Source of the DNA: Gilvirhabdus luticola
GTDB lineage: Bacteria; Bacteroidota; Bacteroidia; Flavobacteriales; Flavobacteriaceae
Length of the DNA stretch: 64,000 nt
Assembly: GCF_032583975.1 (NCBI RefSeq)
Contig: NZ_JAWHTF010000005.1
Reading direction: 5' to 3' (one strand)
Shown here one piece after another: positions 24,729 through 33,425 of this stretch. A model generated the notes under the pieces. It searched no databases. It had not been told where the DNA came from and saw only the letters and a list, made by a program, of their open reading frames with translations. How positions within the stretch are numbered: position 1 is the stretch's first letter; every line of letters starts with the position of its first letter. The position numbers were made by a program, and so were the translations under genes.

Positions 24729-26252
24729 ATGTCTCAAGAAAAAATTCTCATATTTAATCCTAAAAGTGCCAATTCAAAACATAGAATCCCTAATTCTATT
24801 TTACAAGTTGGTGCTTCTATCTACGGTAAATATGATTTTGTTTTTGTAGATGGAAATCTTGAAAATGACCCTTGGAAAAGAATCGAATCTTATTTCAATT
24901 CTGGAGATTTTAAATATTTCTGTTCTACAGTTATGCCTGGTCCACAACTTAAGCAAGCCATTCCTTTTTCAAAAAAAATAAAAGAAAATTACCCTAACAG
25001 CATAGTTATTTGGGGTGGCTATTTTGCATCCAATCAATATAAAGTTTGTATTAATTCTCCTTTCGTAAATTATGTAATAAATGGTCCTGGAGACAATGCT
25101 TTCCCTCAACTTTTAGAAGCGTTGATCCATAAAAACCATGATAATATTCCTAAAATCAAAAACCTGATTTACAAAGACGAAAACAACAAAATAGCTGTAA
25201 ACGCTAAAGAAACTCTTTTGAATCAGGATGAGCTTCCTCCATTACCCTACAACAACTTGGATAGTTTCTATAAATTGGAAAATTATTTAGGTAAAACGTT
25301 TTTGGGTAAAAGGACATTTTCTTATCACTCCAGTTTTGGTTGCCCTTTTACTTGTTCCTTTTGTGCAGTTGTACCTATTTACAATGCACGATGGAAAGGA
25401 AAATCTGCCACGAAAATTTATGAAGATGTCTCTTTTTTTAAAGAGAAATACAAGATTGATGCTATCGAGTTTCATGACAATAATTTTTTCACTTCCAGAA
25501 AGCGCGTGGTTGAATTTTCAAAACTCATACTAAATGATAATATAGATTGGTGGGGCGAAGGCCGCATAGATACTATTAATCAATACAATGATGAAGATTT
25601 ATTATTGATGAGAAAAGCAGGCTGCAAAATGATATTTCTTGGTGCCGAAACAGGCAATGATGAGATTCTAAAACAAATGGATAAAGGTGGAAAGCAAACC
25701 GGACAAATGATAAAGGATTTTGCAGTAAGAATGAGAAAAGTTGGCATCATACCTGAAATGTCCTTTGTATTAGGTCTTCCAGGTGAATCTAAAGAAAAAG
25801 TAATGCACCAAATTGATTGGGACATTAATTTCATCAAAGAGATAAAAACCTTAAACCCAGATACCGAAATTATAATCTACTTATATAGTCCTGTTCCGAC
25901 TGAAGGTTCAGATTTGTACAAACAAATAATAGAGTCTGGTTTTAGCTTTCCGCAACAGTTGGAAGATTGGTTATCTCCAGTTTGGGAAAATTTTGATTTA
26001 AGAAAAAATCCCTTAACACCATGGTTAACTTCAGCAATGATTGATAAAATCAAAAATTTTGAAACGGTTCTGAACGGTTATTATCCAACGGTATCGGATT
26101 TTAGAATTTTTGGCTATAAGAAAAAATTGCTTCGGTTATTGTCAAGCTATCGGTATAGATCGGGGTTTTACAAATTTCCATATGAAATAAAAGTGTTGCA
26201 AAAATTATGGAAATATCGTCAACCAGAAATTGAAGGGTTCTACCTCGAATAA
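24729..26252 (+). CDS. B12-binding-domain radical SAM protein (3 of 3)
   Basis: A 507-residue enzyme, more divergent than the other two. The N-terminal B12-like domain has ILIFNPKSAN, IVIWGGYFASNQYK and YVINGPGDNA, where GPGD replaces the usual GEGE. The iron-sulfur ligands are Cys205-x3-Cys209-x2-Cys212 (GCPFTCSFC), at the same residue numbers as in protein 2. CKMIFLGAETGNDEIL follows. No DxHxxG motif is seen. The stop overlaps the next methyltransferase start by one base. Confidence 0.87.
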   Translation: MSQEKILIFNPKSANSKHRIPNSILQVGASIYGKYDFVFVDGNLENDPWKRIESYFNSGDFKYFCSTVMPGPQLKQAIPFSKKIKENYPNSIVIWGGYFASNQYKVCINSPFVNYVINGPGDNAFPQLLEALIHKNHDNIPKIKNLIYKDENNKIAVNAKETLLNQDELPPLPYNNLDSFYKLENYLGKTFLGKRTFSYHSSFGCPFTCSFCAVVPIYNARWKGKSATKIYEDVSFFKEKYKIDAIEFHDNNFFTSRKRVVEFSKLILNDNIDWWGEGRIDTINQYNDEDLLLMRKAGCKMIFLGAETGNDEILKQMDKGGKQTGQMIKDFAVRMRKVGIIPEMSFVLGLPGESKEKVMHQIDWDINFIKEIKTLNPDTEIIIYLYSPVPTEGSDLYKQIIESGFSFPQQLEDWLSPVWENFDLRKNPLTPWLTSAMIDKIKNFETVLNGYYPTVSDFRIFGYKKKLLRLLSSYRYRSGFYKFPYEIKVLQKLWKYRQPEIEGFYLE

Positions 26253-26908
26253 TGCGGAAATTCTTCAAAAAAATATCTAACCCTTTTTTTCAATGGTGGT
26301 TTAAAAAGTACTATTCTAAACCTCGTTCATTTAAATACGAAAATATTAGCATAACCATAGCGCCTAGAGTATTTTCTCCACAATATACTTTCAGCACAAA
26401 AATACTTTTAAAATATTTGGACACTTTAGATTTAGATGGAAAAACATTATTGGAATTGGGTTGTGGCAGTGGCATAATTTCTCTTTTCGCATCAAAAAAA
26501 AGAGCTAACGTTACTGCCACCGATATTAACAAAACTGCTTTGGCTTACCTTAAAAGTTCGGCAAAAGCAAATCAGCTTGAAATTGAAATTTTGTATTCAG
26601 ATTTATTTGAAAATCTGAAAAATAAAATGTTCGATTATATAATTATCAATCCTCCCTATTATCCAAGAACTCCAAAATCGGTTGAAGAAAGTGCCTGGTT
26701 CTGTGGCCCAAATTTTGAATATTTTCAAAAACTTTTCAACCAACTTCAATTTCGGATAACTAATAAATCTAATTGTTTTATGATATTATCTGAAGACTGT
26801 AATATTGAAAAAATCCAGACTATTGCAAATTCAAATAATCTGGATTTAAATATTATAAAAGTTGAAAAAAACTTTTGGGAAACCAATTACATATTCAAAG
26901 TAAGTTGA
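26252..26908 (+). CDS. SAM-dependent methyltransferase with NPPY motif
   Basis: A 218-residue protein with SAM motif I TLLELGCGSGIISLFASKK (about residues 67-85), acidic ATDINKTA and the NPPYYP motif (about 130-135). NPPY is found in enzymes that methylate planar nitrogen, such as PrmC/HemK-like and some N6-adenine and 23S rRNA methyltransferases. Its place directly after a radical SAM gene (one-base overlap) suggests a role in the same pathway, but a housekeeping macromolecule-methylating role is equally possible. It is convergent with carB, 7 bases away. Confidence 0.75.
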   Translation: MRKFFKKISNPFFQWWFKKYYSKPRSFKYENISITIAPRVFSPQYTFSTKILLKYLDTLDLDGKTLLELGCGSGIISLFASKKRANVTATDINKTALAYLKSSAKANQLEIEILYSDLFENLKNKMFDYIIINPPYYPRTPKSVEESAWFCGPNFEYFQKLFNQLQFRITNKSNCFMILSEDCNIEKIQTIANSNNLDLNIIKVEKNFWETNYIFKVS

Positions 26909-26915
26909 AAAGTAA

Positions 26916-29768
26916 TTACTTACTCAAATACATCTTGCGCCTGGAATACAAGTTGTAAAACTCATCGTCTTTTAAACTATCAATAAATAATATACTTTCT
27001 CCAGTACTCTTCATTTCAGGTCCAAGCTTTTTATTCACATTAGGGAATTTATTGAATGAGAATACAGGTTGCTTAATGGCATAACCTTTTAAATATGGTT
27101 TAAATTCAAAATCGGTTACTTTCTTATCTCCTAGCATTACTTTAGTGGCGTAATTAACATAAGGCTCACCGTAGGCTTTTGCTATAAAAGGTACTGTGCG
27201 TGAGGCTCTTGGATTTGCTTCAATGATATAAACCATATCGTCTTTTATGGCAAATTGAATATTGATTAAACCAACTGTGTTAAGGGCAAGTGCAATTTTA
27301 TGTGTATGATCTTTAATTTGCTGCATTACCAGATTCCCAAGATTAAATGGTGGCAACGTAGCGTTACTATCACCTGAATGAATTCCACATGGCTCTATGT
27401 GTTCCATGATTCCTATGATATATACGTTTTCTCCATCACAAATAGCATCTGCCTCAGCTTCTATAGCGCCATCAAGATAATGGTCAAGTAACAATTTGTT
27501 ATTTGGTATTTTACGAAGTAAATCAACTACATGTTCTTCCAATTCTTGCTTGTTAATCACAATTTTCATGCCTTGACCTCCTAATACATAAGATGGTCTT
27601 ACCAATATTGGGAAGTTCAACCTGTCTGCTACAGCTAAAGCTTCATCAGCGGTTTCAGCCGTATCAAATTCTGGATATGGAATATTATTTTCTTTCAATA
27701 AGGTCGAAAAGCTACCACGATCTTCAGCTAAATCCAAAGATTTAAAACTAGTGCCTATTATCTTAATACCGTATCTATCTAACTTTTCAGAAAGCTTTAA
27801 GGCGGTTTGACCACCCAATTGAACAATGACACCTTCTGGCTTTTCGTGCTTGATTATATCGTAAATATGCTCCCAAAAAACAGGTTCAAAATAAAGCTTA
27901 TCGGCTATATCAAAATCTGTAGAAACCGTTTCTGGATTACAGTTTATCATAATGGTTTCATAACCACATTCTGAAGCTGCTAATACACCATGAACACAGC
28001 AATAATCAAACTCTATACCTTGACCTATTCTGTTTGGTCCAGAGCCCAAAACAATGATTTTCTTTTTATCTGAAACAACGCTTTCATTATCAGCGTAAAG
28101 CTTACCATCTTTAGTTTCAACATCATCTTCAAAAGTTGAATAATAATATGGTGTTTGCGCTTTAAACTCTGCTGCACAAGTGTCAACTAATTTATACACA
28201 CGATTAACTCGCAATTCTTCTCTTTTTTTATACACTTGACTTTCAAGACATCCTAACATGTGCGCTATTTGTCTATCTCCATATCCTTTTTGTTTTGCTT
28301 CTAATAAGAGGTCTCTTTCAATAGTATCGATGTTGAATTTGGATATTTCTTTTTCAAGAATATGAAGCTCTTCGTACTGTTTTAAGAACCACATGTCAAT
28401 TTTAGTGATTTCGTGAATCCTACTCAAAGGAATACCCATTTGTATAGCATCATAAATCACGAAAACTCTATCCCAAGATGGATTAGTCAATTTATCAATT
28501 ATTGTATTGTAGTCTTTCAACCCTTTTCCATCTGCACCAATACCATTACGCTTTATTTCAAGTGATTGAGTGCCTTTATGTAAAGCTTCTTGGAACGAAC
28601 GACCTATAGCCATCACCTCACCGACAGCTTTCATTTGCAGGCCTAAAGTTCTATCAGATCCTTCAAACTTATCAAAATTCCAACGTGGTATTTTTACAAC
28701 AACATAGTCAATAGTTGGTTCGAATAATGCAGAAGTAGATCCAGTGATTTGATTATTTAACTCATCTAAAGTATAACCAATAGCCAGTTTTGTAGCCACT
28801 TTTGCAATTGGGTATCCTGTAGCTTTACTTGCTAAAGCTGATGATCGTGACACTCGTGGATTAATTTCAATAGCTATAATATCTTCTTTGTCGTCAGGAC
28901 TTACAGCAAACTGAACATTACAACCACCTTCAAAATCACCTATGCTACGCATCATATGAATTGCCATATCACGCATACGCTGGAACGTTTTATCAGATAA
29001 TGTCATTGCTGGAGCTATGGTTATAGAATCTCCTGTATGGATTCCCATGGGATCCATATTTTCTATAGTACAGATAATAACAACATTATCATTCTTATCA
29101 CGAAGCAGTTCTAATTCATACTCTTTCCAACCAATTAATGCCTTGTCTATCATAACCTCATGAATAGGGGAAACTTCCAAACCTCGAGTTAGCAATTCAT
29201 CAAAATCTTCTTGCTTGTAGACAATAGAAGCTCCTGCTCCTCCTAATGTATATGAAGCGCGAATAACTAATGGAAATCCATACTCTTGCGCAATTTCCTT
29301 TCCTTTTAAATAAGAGGTTGCTGTTGCTTGAGGTGCCATTGGGATTCCAATCTTGAGCATGAGCTCTCTAAATTGCTCACGGTCTTCAGTAATATTAATT
29401 GCATCTATATCAACACCTATAAGCTTAACACCAAAATCTGTCCAAATTCCTTTCTCTTCAGCTTCAATACATAAATTCAAAGCTGTTTGTCCACCCATTG
29501 TTGGTAACACGGCGTCAATTTGTGGATGTTCTTTTAAAATTTGAATAATGGATTTGGTTGTTAAAGGAAGCAAGTACACATGATCTGCCATTGAAGGATC
29601 AGTCATGATCGTTGCAGGATTAGAATTGATAAGAATTGTTTCTATTCCATCTTCTCTTAAAGATCTTAATGATTGCGTTCCAGAATAATCAAATTCACAT
29701 GCCTGGCCAATAATAATTGGACCAGAACCAATAATTAGTATAGATTTTAGTTGAGGATTTTTTGGCAT
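26916..29768 (-). CDS. carB: Carbamoyl-phosphate synthase large subunit, lacking the C-terminal regulatory domain
   Basis: A 950-residue enzyme making carbamoyl phosphate from bicarbonate, ammonia (from CarA) and two ATP, for pyrimidines and arginine. Two duplicated synthetase halves are clear: IGSGPIIIGQACEFDYSGTQ near the N-terminus and LGSGPNRIGQGIEFDYCCVH near residue 573. Each is followed by ATP-grasp elements, with ASYTLGGAGAS and PSYVLGGQGM. E. coli CarB has about 1073 residues; here the sequence stops just after the second half (SILFIDSLKDDEFYNLY), so the allosteric MGS-like domain is missing. I believe this is usual in flavobacteria. It is separated from rpmH by a terminator. Confidence 0.96.
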   Translation of the reverse strand: MPKNPQLKSILIIGSGPIIIGQACEFDYSGTQSLRSLREDGIETILINSNPATIMTDPSMADHVYLLPLTTKSIIQILKEHPQIDAVLPTMGGQTALNLCIEAEEKGIWTDFGVKLIGVDIDAINITEDREQFRELMLKIGIPMAPQATATSYLKGKEIAQEYGFPLVIRASYTLGGAGASIVYKQEDFDELLTRGLEVSPIHEVMIDKALIGWKEYELELLRDKNDNVVIICTIENMDPMGIHTGDSITIAPAMTLSDKTFQRMRDMAIHMMRSIGDFEGGCNVQFAVSPDDKEDIIAIEINPRVSRSSALASKATGYPIAKVATKLAIGYTLDELNNQITGSTSALFEPTIDYVVVKIPRWNFDKFEGSDRTLGLQMKAVGEVMAIGRSFQEALHKGTQSLEIKRNGIGADGKGLKDYNTIIDKLTNPSWDRVFVIYDAIQMGIPLSRIHEITKIDMWFLKQYEELHILEKEISKFNIDTIERDLLLEAKQKGYGDRQIAHMLGCLESQVYKKREELRVNRVYKLVDTCAAEFKAQTPYYYSTFEDDVETKDGKLYADNESVVSDKKKIIVLGSGPNRIGQGIEFDYCCVHGVLAASECGYETIMINCNPETVSTDFDIADKLYFEPVFWEHIYDIIKHEKPEGVIVQLGGQTALKLSEKLDRYGIKIIGTSFKSLDLAEDRGSFSTLLKENNIPYPEFDTAETADEALAVADRLNFPILVRPSYVLGGQGMKIVINKQELEEHVVDLLRKIPNNKLLLDHYLDGAIEAEADAICDGENVYIIGIMEHIEPCGIHSGDSNATLPPFNLGNLVMQQIKDHTHKIALALNTVGLINIQFAIKDDMVYIIEANPRASRTVPFIAKAYGEPYVNYATKVMLGDKKVTDFEFKPYLKGYAIKQPVFSFNKFPNVNKKLGPEMKSTGESILFIDSLKDDEFYNLYSRRKMYLSK

Positions 29769-29811
29769 TTTATTTTTTTAATATTTTTCAAAAATAGTCA
29801 TTCGCAGATAT

Positions 29812-29843
29812 AAAAAAAGGCGTTACACCTAAGTAACGCCTTT
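29812..29843 (-). terminator. Intrinsic terminator after rpmH
   Basis: Eleven-base stem AAAGGCGTTAC/GTAACGCCTTT (29816-29826 with 29833-29843) with a 6-base loop. On the minus strand it is followed by a seven-base T-run, so it ends rpmH transcription just before carB. Confidence 0.82.
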
Positions 29844-29866
29844 AAAATATTAACAATTGTTAATCA

Positions 29867-30028
29867 TTATTTTTTATGTCTCAATTCAGAAGATACAGAC
29901 AATTTCTTTCTTCCTTTTGCTCTTCTTCTTGCAAGCACTTTTCTTCCATTAGCGCTAGCCATTCTTTCTCTAAAGCCATGCTTATTTTTTCTTTTCCTTT
30001 TTGAAGGTTGAAACGTTCTTTTTGGCAT
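29867..30028 (-). CDS. rpmH: 50S ribosomal protein L34
   Basis: A 53-residue, strongly basic protein that translates cleanly from ATG at 30028 to TAA at 29867. The N-terminal MPKRTFQPSKRKRKNKHGFR and the following ERMASANGRKVLARRRAKGR match the L34 signature (KRTFQPS, HGFR, GR.VL..RR.KGR). L34 is a small rRNA-binding protein of the large subunit. The length is usual for flavobacterial L34. The gene is flanked upstream by a good -7/-33 promoter and downstream by a terminator. In this window it stands beside carB, not rnpA or dnaA. Confidence 0.97.
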   Translation of the reverse strand: MPKRTFQPSKRKRKNKHGFRERMASANGRKVLARRRAKGRKKLSVSSELRHKK

Positions 30029-30091
30029 TGTCTTATATTTTTAAAACTGAATAATCTTTTTAATAGTTCAGAGTTATCTCAAAACTGGGTG

Positions 30092-30121
30092 CAAATATAC
30101 AAAGAGTTTTTACTCTGACAA
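30092..30121 (-). promoter_or_regulatory. Promoter of rpmH
   Basis: On the minus strand a TTG (30119-30121) is followed by a 19-base spacer and TATATTTG (30092-30099), matching the Bacteroidota TTG-N19-TAnnTTTG promoter. It leaves a leader of about 60 bases before rpmH. Confidence 0.65.
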
Positions 30122-30155
30122 GACTATAATAAAAAATATTTATAATTGTTTTTAT

Positions 30156-30163
30156 TACCTTTG
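30156..30163 (+). promoter_or_regulatory. Candidate -7 box for the TPR membrane protein gene
   Basis: TACCTTTG matches TAnnTTTG and lies 23 bases before the start at 30187, divergent from the rpmH promoter. Confidence 0.45.
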
Positions 30164-30186
30164 CAATCTTAAAATTATCTACTAAA

Positions 30187-30750
30187 ATGTACAACAAAAT
30201 AATAAAATTAATCATAGCCATTTTAATTTTCGGATATGCTATCTATCAATTTAGTGAAGGTTTCATAGGGAATGGTATCATGTTTATACTATTATCATCA
30301 ATATTTGTTTTCCTATATTTCAAAAACGAATTTATTTTACTTGCTTTTTTAAGATTACGTAAACAAGATTTTGAAGGAGCGACAAAATGGTTATCTAAAA
30401 TTAAAAACCCAAAATCTGCATTAGTTAGAAAACAACAAGGGTATTATAATTACTTACATGGTATTATGGTGTCTCAAACTAATATGAATGAAGCAGAAAA
30501 ATATTTTAGGAAAGCTATTTCGCTAGGATTATCTATGAAACATGATCTGGCTATGGCAAAACTAAATTTATCTGGAATTGCATTCTCTAAAAGAAGAAAG
30601 CAAGAAGCTAAAAAACTTTTGACGGAAGCACAACAGCTAGATAAGCAAGGTATGTTAACAGAGCAGATAAAAATGATGAAAGAGAATATGAAGCGCGCTC
30701 AAATGCCAAACCAACACTATGGTGGTCACAGGCAACAAAGAAGACGCTAA
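30187..30750 (+). CDS. TPR-like membrane protein
   Basis: A 187-residue protein with a short membrane hairpin (about residues 7-50) and a cytoplasmic helical part with two TPR-like pairs (about 70-160: KQQGYYNYLHG, EAEKYFRKAISLGL, AKKLLTEAQQLD). The C-terminus is basic and rich in Q, H and R. It is of a type common and uncharacterised in flavobacteria. It is convergent with the lytic transglycosylase gene. Confidence 0.72.
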   Translation: MYNKIIKLIIAILIFGYAIYQFSEGFIGNGIMFILLSSIFVFLYFKNEFILLAFLRLRKQDFEGATKWLSKIKNPKSALVRKQQGYYNYLHGIMVSQTNMNEAEKYFRKAISLGLSMKHDLAMAKLNLSGIAFSKRRKQEAKKLLTEAQQLDKQGMLTEQIKMMKENMKRAQMPNQHYGGHRQQRRR

Positions 30751-30774
30751 ATAGCAGATTTATTATAATTTTAT

Positions 30775-31704
30775 TTAATTCACCAAATTATAATATCCTT
30801 CTTCTGGAATATCAATTAAGTAAAGTTTTCTAGATTTATTGTTAAGATGACCTTCTCTTAACCAAGGATTGTGAATTTTTAATATCTTATAATTTATTCC
30901 AAACGTTTCAGAAAATTTAGTAAAATCAGTAACCGCAGTATCAACTTGAACTTTAAAAGTTGGTATTTGATTATATAAATCCTTTTCTCTAAAATTAAAT
31001 CCGTATTTACTTGGGTGAGTTATAATTTCTTTTAAAGCAACTATTCTAAATACATATCTTCCTGTTTCTTCTCCTAAAAGTAAATCATAGTAATTGGACA
31101 CATTCTGCTCTTTCAGTCGTCTTGAAACACCAGTGTTTCCAGCATTATATGCTGCGGCTGCAAGAGTCCATGTACCTAACTGATCTTTAGCTTCTAAAAT
31201 ATATTTACAAGCTACTTCAGTCGCTTTTTCTAAATGATAGCGTTCATCTACATTATCGTTTATTTCTAATCCATTTTCTCTACCAGTAGATCTCATAATT
31301 TGCCAAACACCTCTTGCTCCAGCTGGAGAAGTTGCATTGGTTAACCCACTTTCGATGACGGCCAAATACTTAAAATCGTCAGGAATACCATATTTTTCTA
31401 AAATAGGTTCCATGATTGGAAAATACTTTTTGGCTCTTTTAAACATAAGTAAACCATTAGATTGCCAATATGTATTAACTAATAATTCTCTATCCATTCG
31501 TTCTAAAATATCTGGATCTTTTAGTGGTATGGGTTCACCAGCAAAATCTAAATATTCTGGAACTTGAAGGGCATAAACGTTATAATCGTTTATTAATTTT
31601 TTTTCAAAATTTTCATCGGTTGGGGCGTCTTGAAGGGCATAAATAAATAACATTCCTAAACTTAATAATCCTACAAACGCCAATGCTTTTTGTACTATCT
31701 TCAT
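30775..31704 (-). CDS. Lytic transglycosylase (SLT domain), MltD-like
   Basis: A 309-residue protein with an N-terminal membrane anchor or signal (about 8-25) and an SLT domain at about 95-235. The catalytic glutamate lies in YLAVIESGLTN, followed by SPAGARGVWQIM and AAAAYNAGNTGVSRRL, all hallmark lysozyme-like motifs. It cleaves peptidoglycan between MurNAc and GlcNAc, leaving anhydro-MurNAc. The 70 C-terminal residues lack an obvious LysM repeat, in contrast with full MltD. It stands alone between convergent and same-strand genes. Confidence 0.9.
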   Translation of the reverse strand: MKIVQKALAFVGLLSLGMLFIYALQDAPTDENFEKKLINDYNVYALQVPEYLDFAGEPIPLKDPDILERMDRELLVNTYWQSNGLLMFKRAKKYFPIMEPILEKYGIPDDFKYLAVIESGLTNATSPAGARGVWQIMRSTGRENGLEINDNVDERYHLEKATEVACKYILEAKDQLGTWTLAAAAYNAGNTGVSRRLKEQNVSNYYDLLLGEETGRYVFRIVALKEIITHPSKYGFNFREKDLYNQIPTFKVQVDTAVTDFTKFSETFGINYKILKIHNPWLREGHLNNKSRKLYLIDIPEEGYYNLVN

Positions 31705-31753
31705 TTCTAATAAGTTTTGGTTAAAGTTAAAAATATTTCCTGATAATTTTATT

Positions 31754-32419
31754 TTACTGTGTTAAAATAATTTGAGGTAAATTTTTATTAAACCACTTGT
31801 ATTTATTTATAATCATAATATGTGTTCCTCCTTCTACTGTAATACAATCTTTAATATGGTGAAATGGGAAAACATGGTCTTTACTGCCATGAATATGCAC
31901 TATTCCTGGGATTGGGTTTTCTTGATCCCAACAAACTAACTGCTCTATAGACCAATCTAAATATAATTTATCACGAACAGATAAATACTTTTTATATAAA
32001 TCAAGCCTTTTCTTTACCGAATCTCCAAATGAATACTTTGCTAAATTTTCAAAACTATTTATTAGACTTGTTGGAATAAGTTTATAAGCTTTTGTTTTTC
32101 TAGATAATTTCATTCGCTTTGGTAATTCATGTTTTGTTTTTACACTCGATACTATTATTAACTTAAAAAGTTTAATATGCTTACTCATTTCTTGAACCAA
32201 GATACCTCCAAAAGAAACACCAACTAATACTACGTTGCCGTGCTTTATGTTTTTTGTCATTCTTTTAGCATAACTATTAATAGATTCACCTGAAAATGGA
32301 ATGATCCATTCAAGATAATACATCTTAAATTGATGTTCAGGTAATTTTATGTATTCAAAGATTGAAGGACTTGCTGCCAAACCTGGCATAAAGTAAACAT
32401 GAATTAATTCTTGATTCAT
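31754..32419 (-). CDS. Alpha/beta hydrolase
   Basis: A 221-residue alpha/beta hydrolase fold protein. The nucleophile elbow is GVSFGG (serine about residue 69) and the C-terminal histidine lies in VEGGTHIMI; the aspartate is probably in HGSKDHVFP. All three catalytic positions are thus plausible. There is no signal peptide, so it is probably cytoplasmic. The motif YFMPGLAASPSIFEYI near the start is typical of a Bacteroidota subfamily of unknown substrate. Confidence 0.83.
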   Translation of the reverse strand: MNQELIHVYFMPGLAASPSIFEYIKLPEHQFKMYYLEWIIPFSGESINSYAKRMTKNIKHGNVVLVGVSFGGILVQEMSKHIKLFKLIIVSSVKTKHELPKRMKLSRKTKAYKLIPTSLINSFENLAKYSFGDSVKKRLDLYKKYLSVRDKLYLDWSIEQLVCWDQENPIPGIVHIHGSKDHVFPFHHIKDCITVEGGTHIMIINKYKWFNKNLPQIILTQ

Positions 32420-32463
32420 AAGGTTTTAACCTAAATATTCTCTTATTTAACAATTTTTTTTTG

Positions 32464-32471
32464 TAAATTTG
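32464..32471 (+). promoter_or_regulatory. Candidate -7 box for the small GNAT-related gene
   Basis: TAAATTTG matches TAnnTTTG and lies 66 bases before the ATG at 32538, in the region divergent from the hydrolase gene. Confidence 0.42.
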
Positions 32472-32537
32472 CATGACAAAGCTATAAAAATAGTGCTCAC
32501 TATTTAGATTTCCTATAGAATTAAAAATATACTTATT

Positions 32538-32834
32538 ATGATTGATGCAGCTGAACTAATAGACAATGACTTTTTACGTCAATACGAAATTAAAGTTGAT
32601 GACCATTTAGCAAAAATTGAATACTCGTTACAGGACCGAAAAATCTTTCTAACCAAGCTAATTGTTCCTGAATGTATTAGTGATGAAAATTTTACTGATG
32701 ACTTTCTTAAAGCTGTTTTTGAAAATATTGAAGAACGAAATTTAAGCGTTGTACCTACAAGCCCAGAAATTGCAAAATTCATTAGACGAAACAGACAGTA
32801 TAAGAGCATGTTGCCTGTTGGGTTAAGAATTTAA
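32538..32834 (+). CDS. Small GCN5-related N-acetyltransferase-like protein (YjdJ type)
   Basis: A 98-residue protein that resembles the minimal GNAT family (YjdJ/Gcn5-rel): beta strands FLRQYEIKVDDHLAKIEYSL and KIFLTKLIVPE, a central helix DDFLKAVFENIEERN, and the terminal VVPTSPEIAKFIRRNRQYKSML. The final segment is the most conserved part of this subfamily. It is cytoplasmic. The acceptor is unknown. It is followed by a terminator. Confidence 0.78.
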   Translation: MIDAAELIDNDFLRQYEIKVDDHLAKIEYSLQDRKIFLTKLIVPECISDENFTDDFLKAVFENIEERNLSVVPTSPEIAKFIRRNRQYKSMLPVGLRI

Positions 32835-32839
32835 GTTTT

Positions 32840-32865
32840 ATTAATAATAGACATTAATAATAGAC
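32840..32865 (+). repeat. 13-base perfect tandem duplication
   Basis: ATTAATAATAGAC occurs twice in direct succession (32840-32852 and 32853-32865), between the GNAT-like gene and its terminator. It is most simply a replication-slippage duplication. Confidence 0.9.
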
Positions 32866-32871
32866 TTCAAC

Positions 32872-32907
32872 AAAAAAAGCCCGAAACTTTGGTCTAGGGC
32901 TTTTTTT
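32872..32907. terminator. Bidirectional intrinsic terminator
   Basis: AAAAAAAGCCC (32872-32882) pairs with GGGCTTTTTTT (32897-32907) over a 14-base loop. It lies between convergent genes. Confidence 0.8.
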
Positions 32908-32924
32908 GTATAGTGTTTTACAAT

Positions 32925-33308
32925 TTAATAGTAACTTGAGTAATCATTTGATATTTTAATTAAATATAAATCTTCATGGTAAAGATAAACTTCATCATCT
33001 GAATTAATGATCTGAATATTTTGAACAGTGTCGCCTTCAAAAAGCGTTATTGCATTACCATTAATTTCCCAATTGAAAGCAATTGCACTTGAGGTTTTTT
33101 CTCCAGAAAGAAATTCACTTGCATAAATGTTTAAACCAGTACTGTTTTCGCCGAAAACCAATGTTTGTTTGTGCACAGTATCATCTGTAGAATTACTTAC
33201 TTCCCAAACACCAAGTATATTGAAATCTTTATTTATCTCATCTTTGGTGCAAGAGGTAACTGAAGTTATTAAAATAAAAACTGTGAATAATTGTAGGTAG
33301 ATTTTCAT
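32925..33308 (-). CDS. Lipocalin-like lipoprotein
   Basis: A 127-residue lipoprotein; the ATG at 33308 is chosen because it starts the signal peptide directly (lipobox VTSC, Cys20). The mature part has the pattern of small Bacteroidota lipocalin-like domains: LGVWEVSNS near residue 32, a run of beta strands, and FNWEINGNAITLFEGD followed by IQIINSDDEVYLY. Ligand unknown. No close operon partner is apparent; mtaB is about 80 bases downstream on the same strand. Confidence 0.72.
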   Translation of the reverse strand: MKIYLQLFTVFILITSVTSCTKDEINKDFNILGVWEVSNSTDDTVHKQTLVFGENSTGLNIYASEFLSGEKTSSAIAFNWEINGNAITLFEGDTVQNIQIINSDDEVYLYHEDLYLIKISNDYSSYY

Positions 33309-33425
33309 AGTTATAGATTTGGTAATACTTTTAGTATTCTCATCCAAACCTACAGTTGGAAGGCTTTTAAATCAAAAATAATCGTTAAAACTCGATAAAA
33401 CCTGTCTAAAGGGAGTTTCATTTAA

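Noticed and set aside
29849..29864. Perfect 16-base palindrome ATTAACAATTGTTAAT downstream of rpmH
   Set aside because: It lies between the rpmH stop and its terminator, has only A/T-rich content around one CAATTG centre, and controls no visible promoter. In such AT-rich DNA a palindrome this size can arise by chance.
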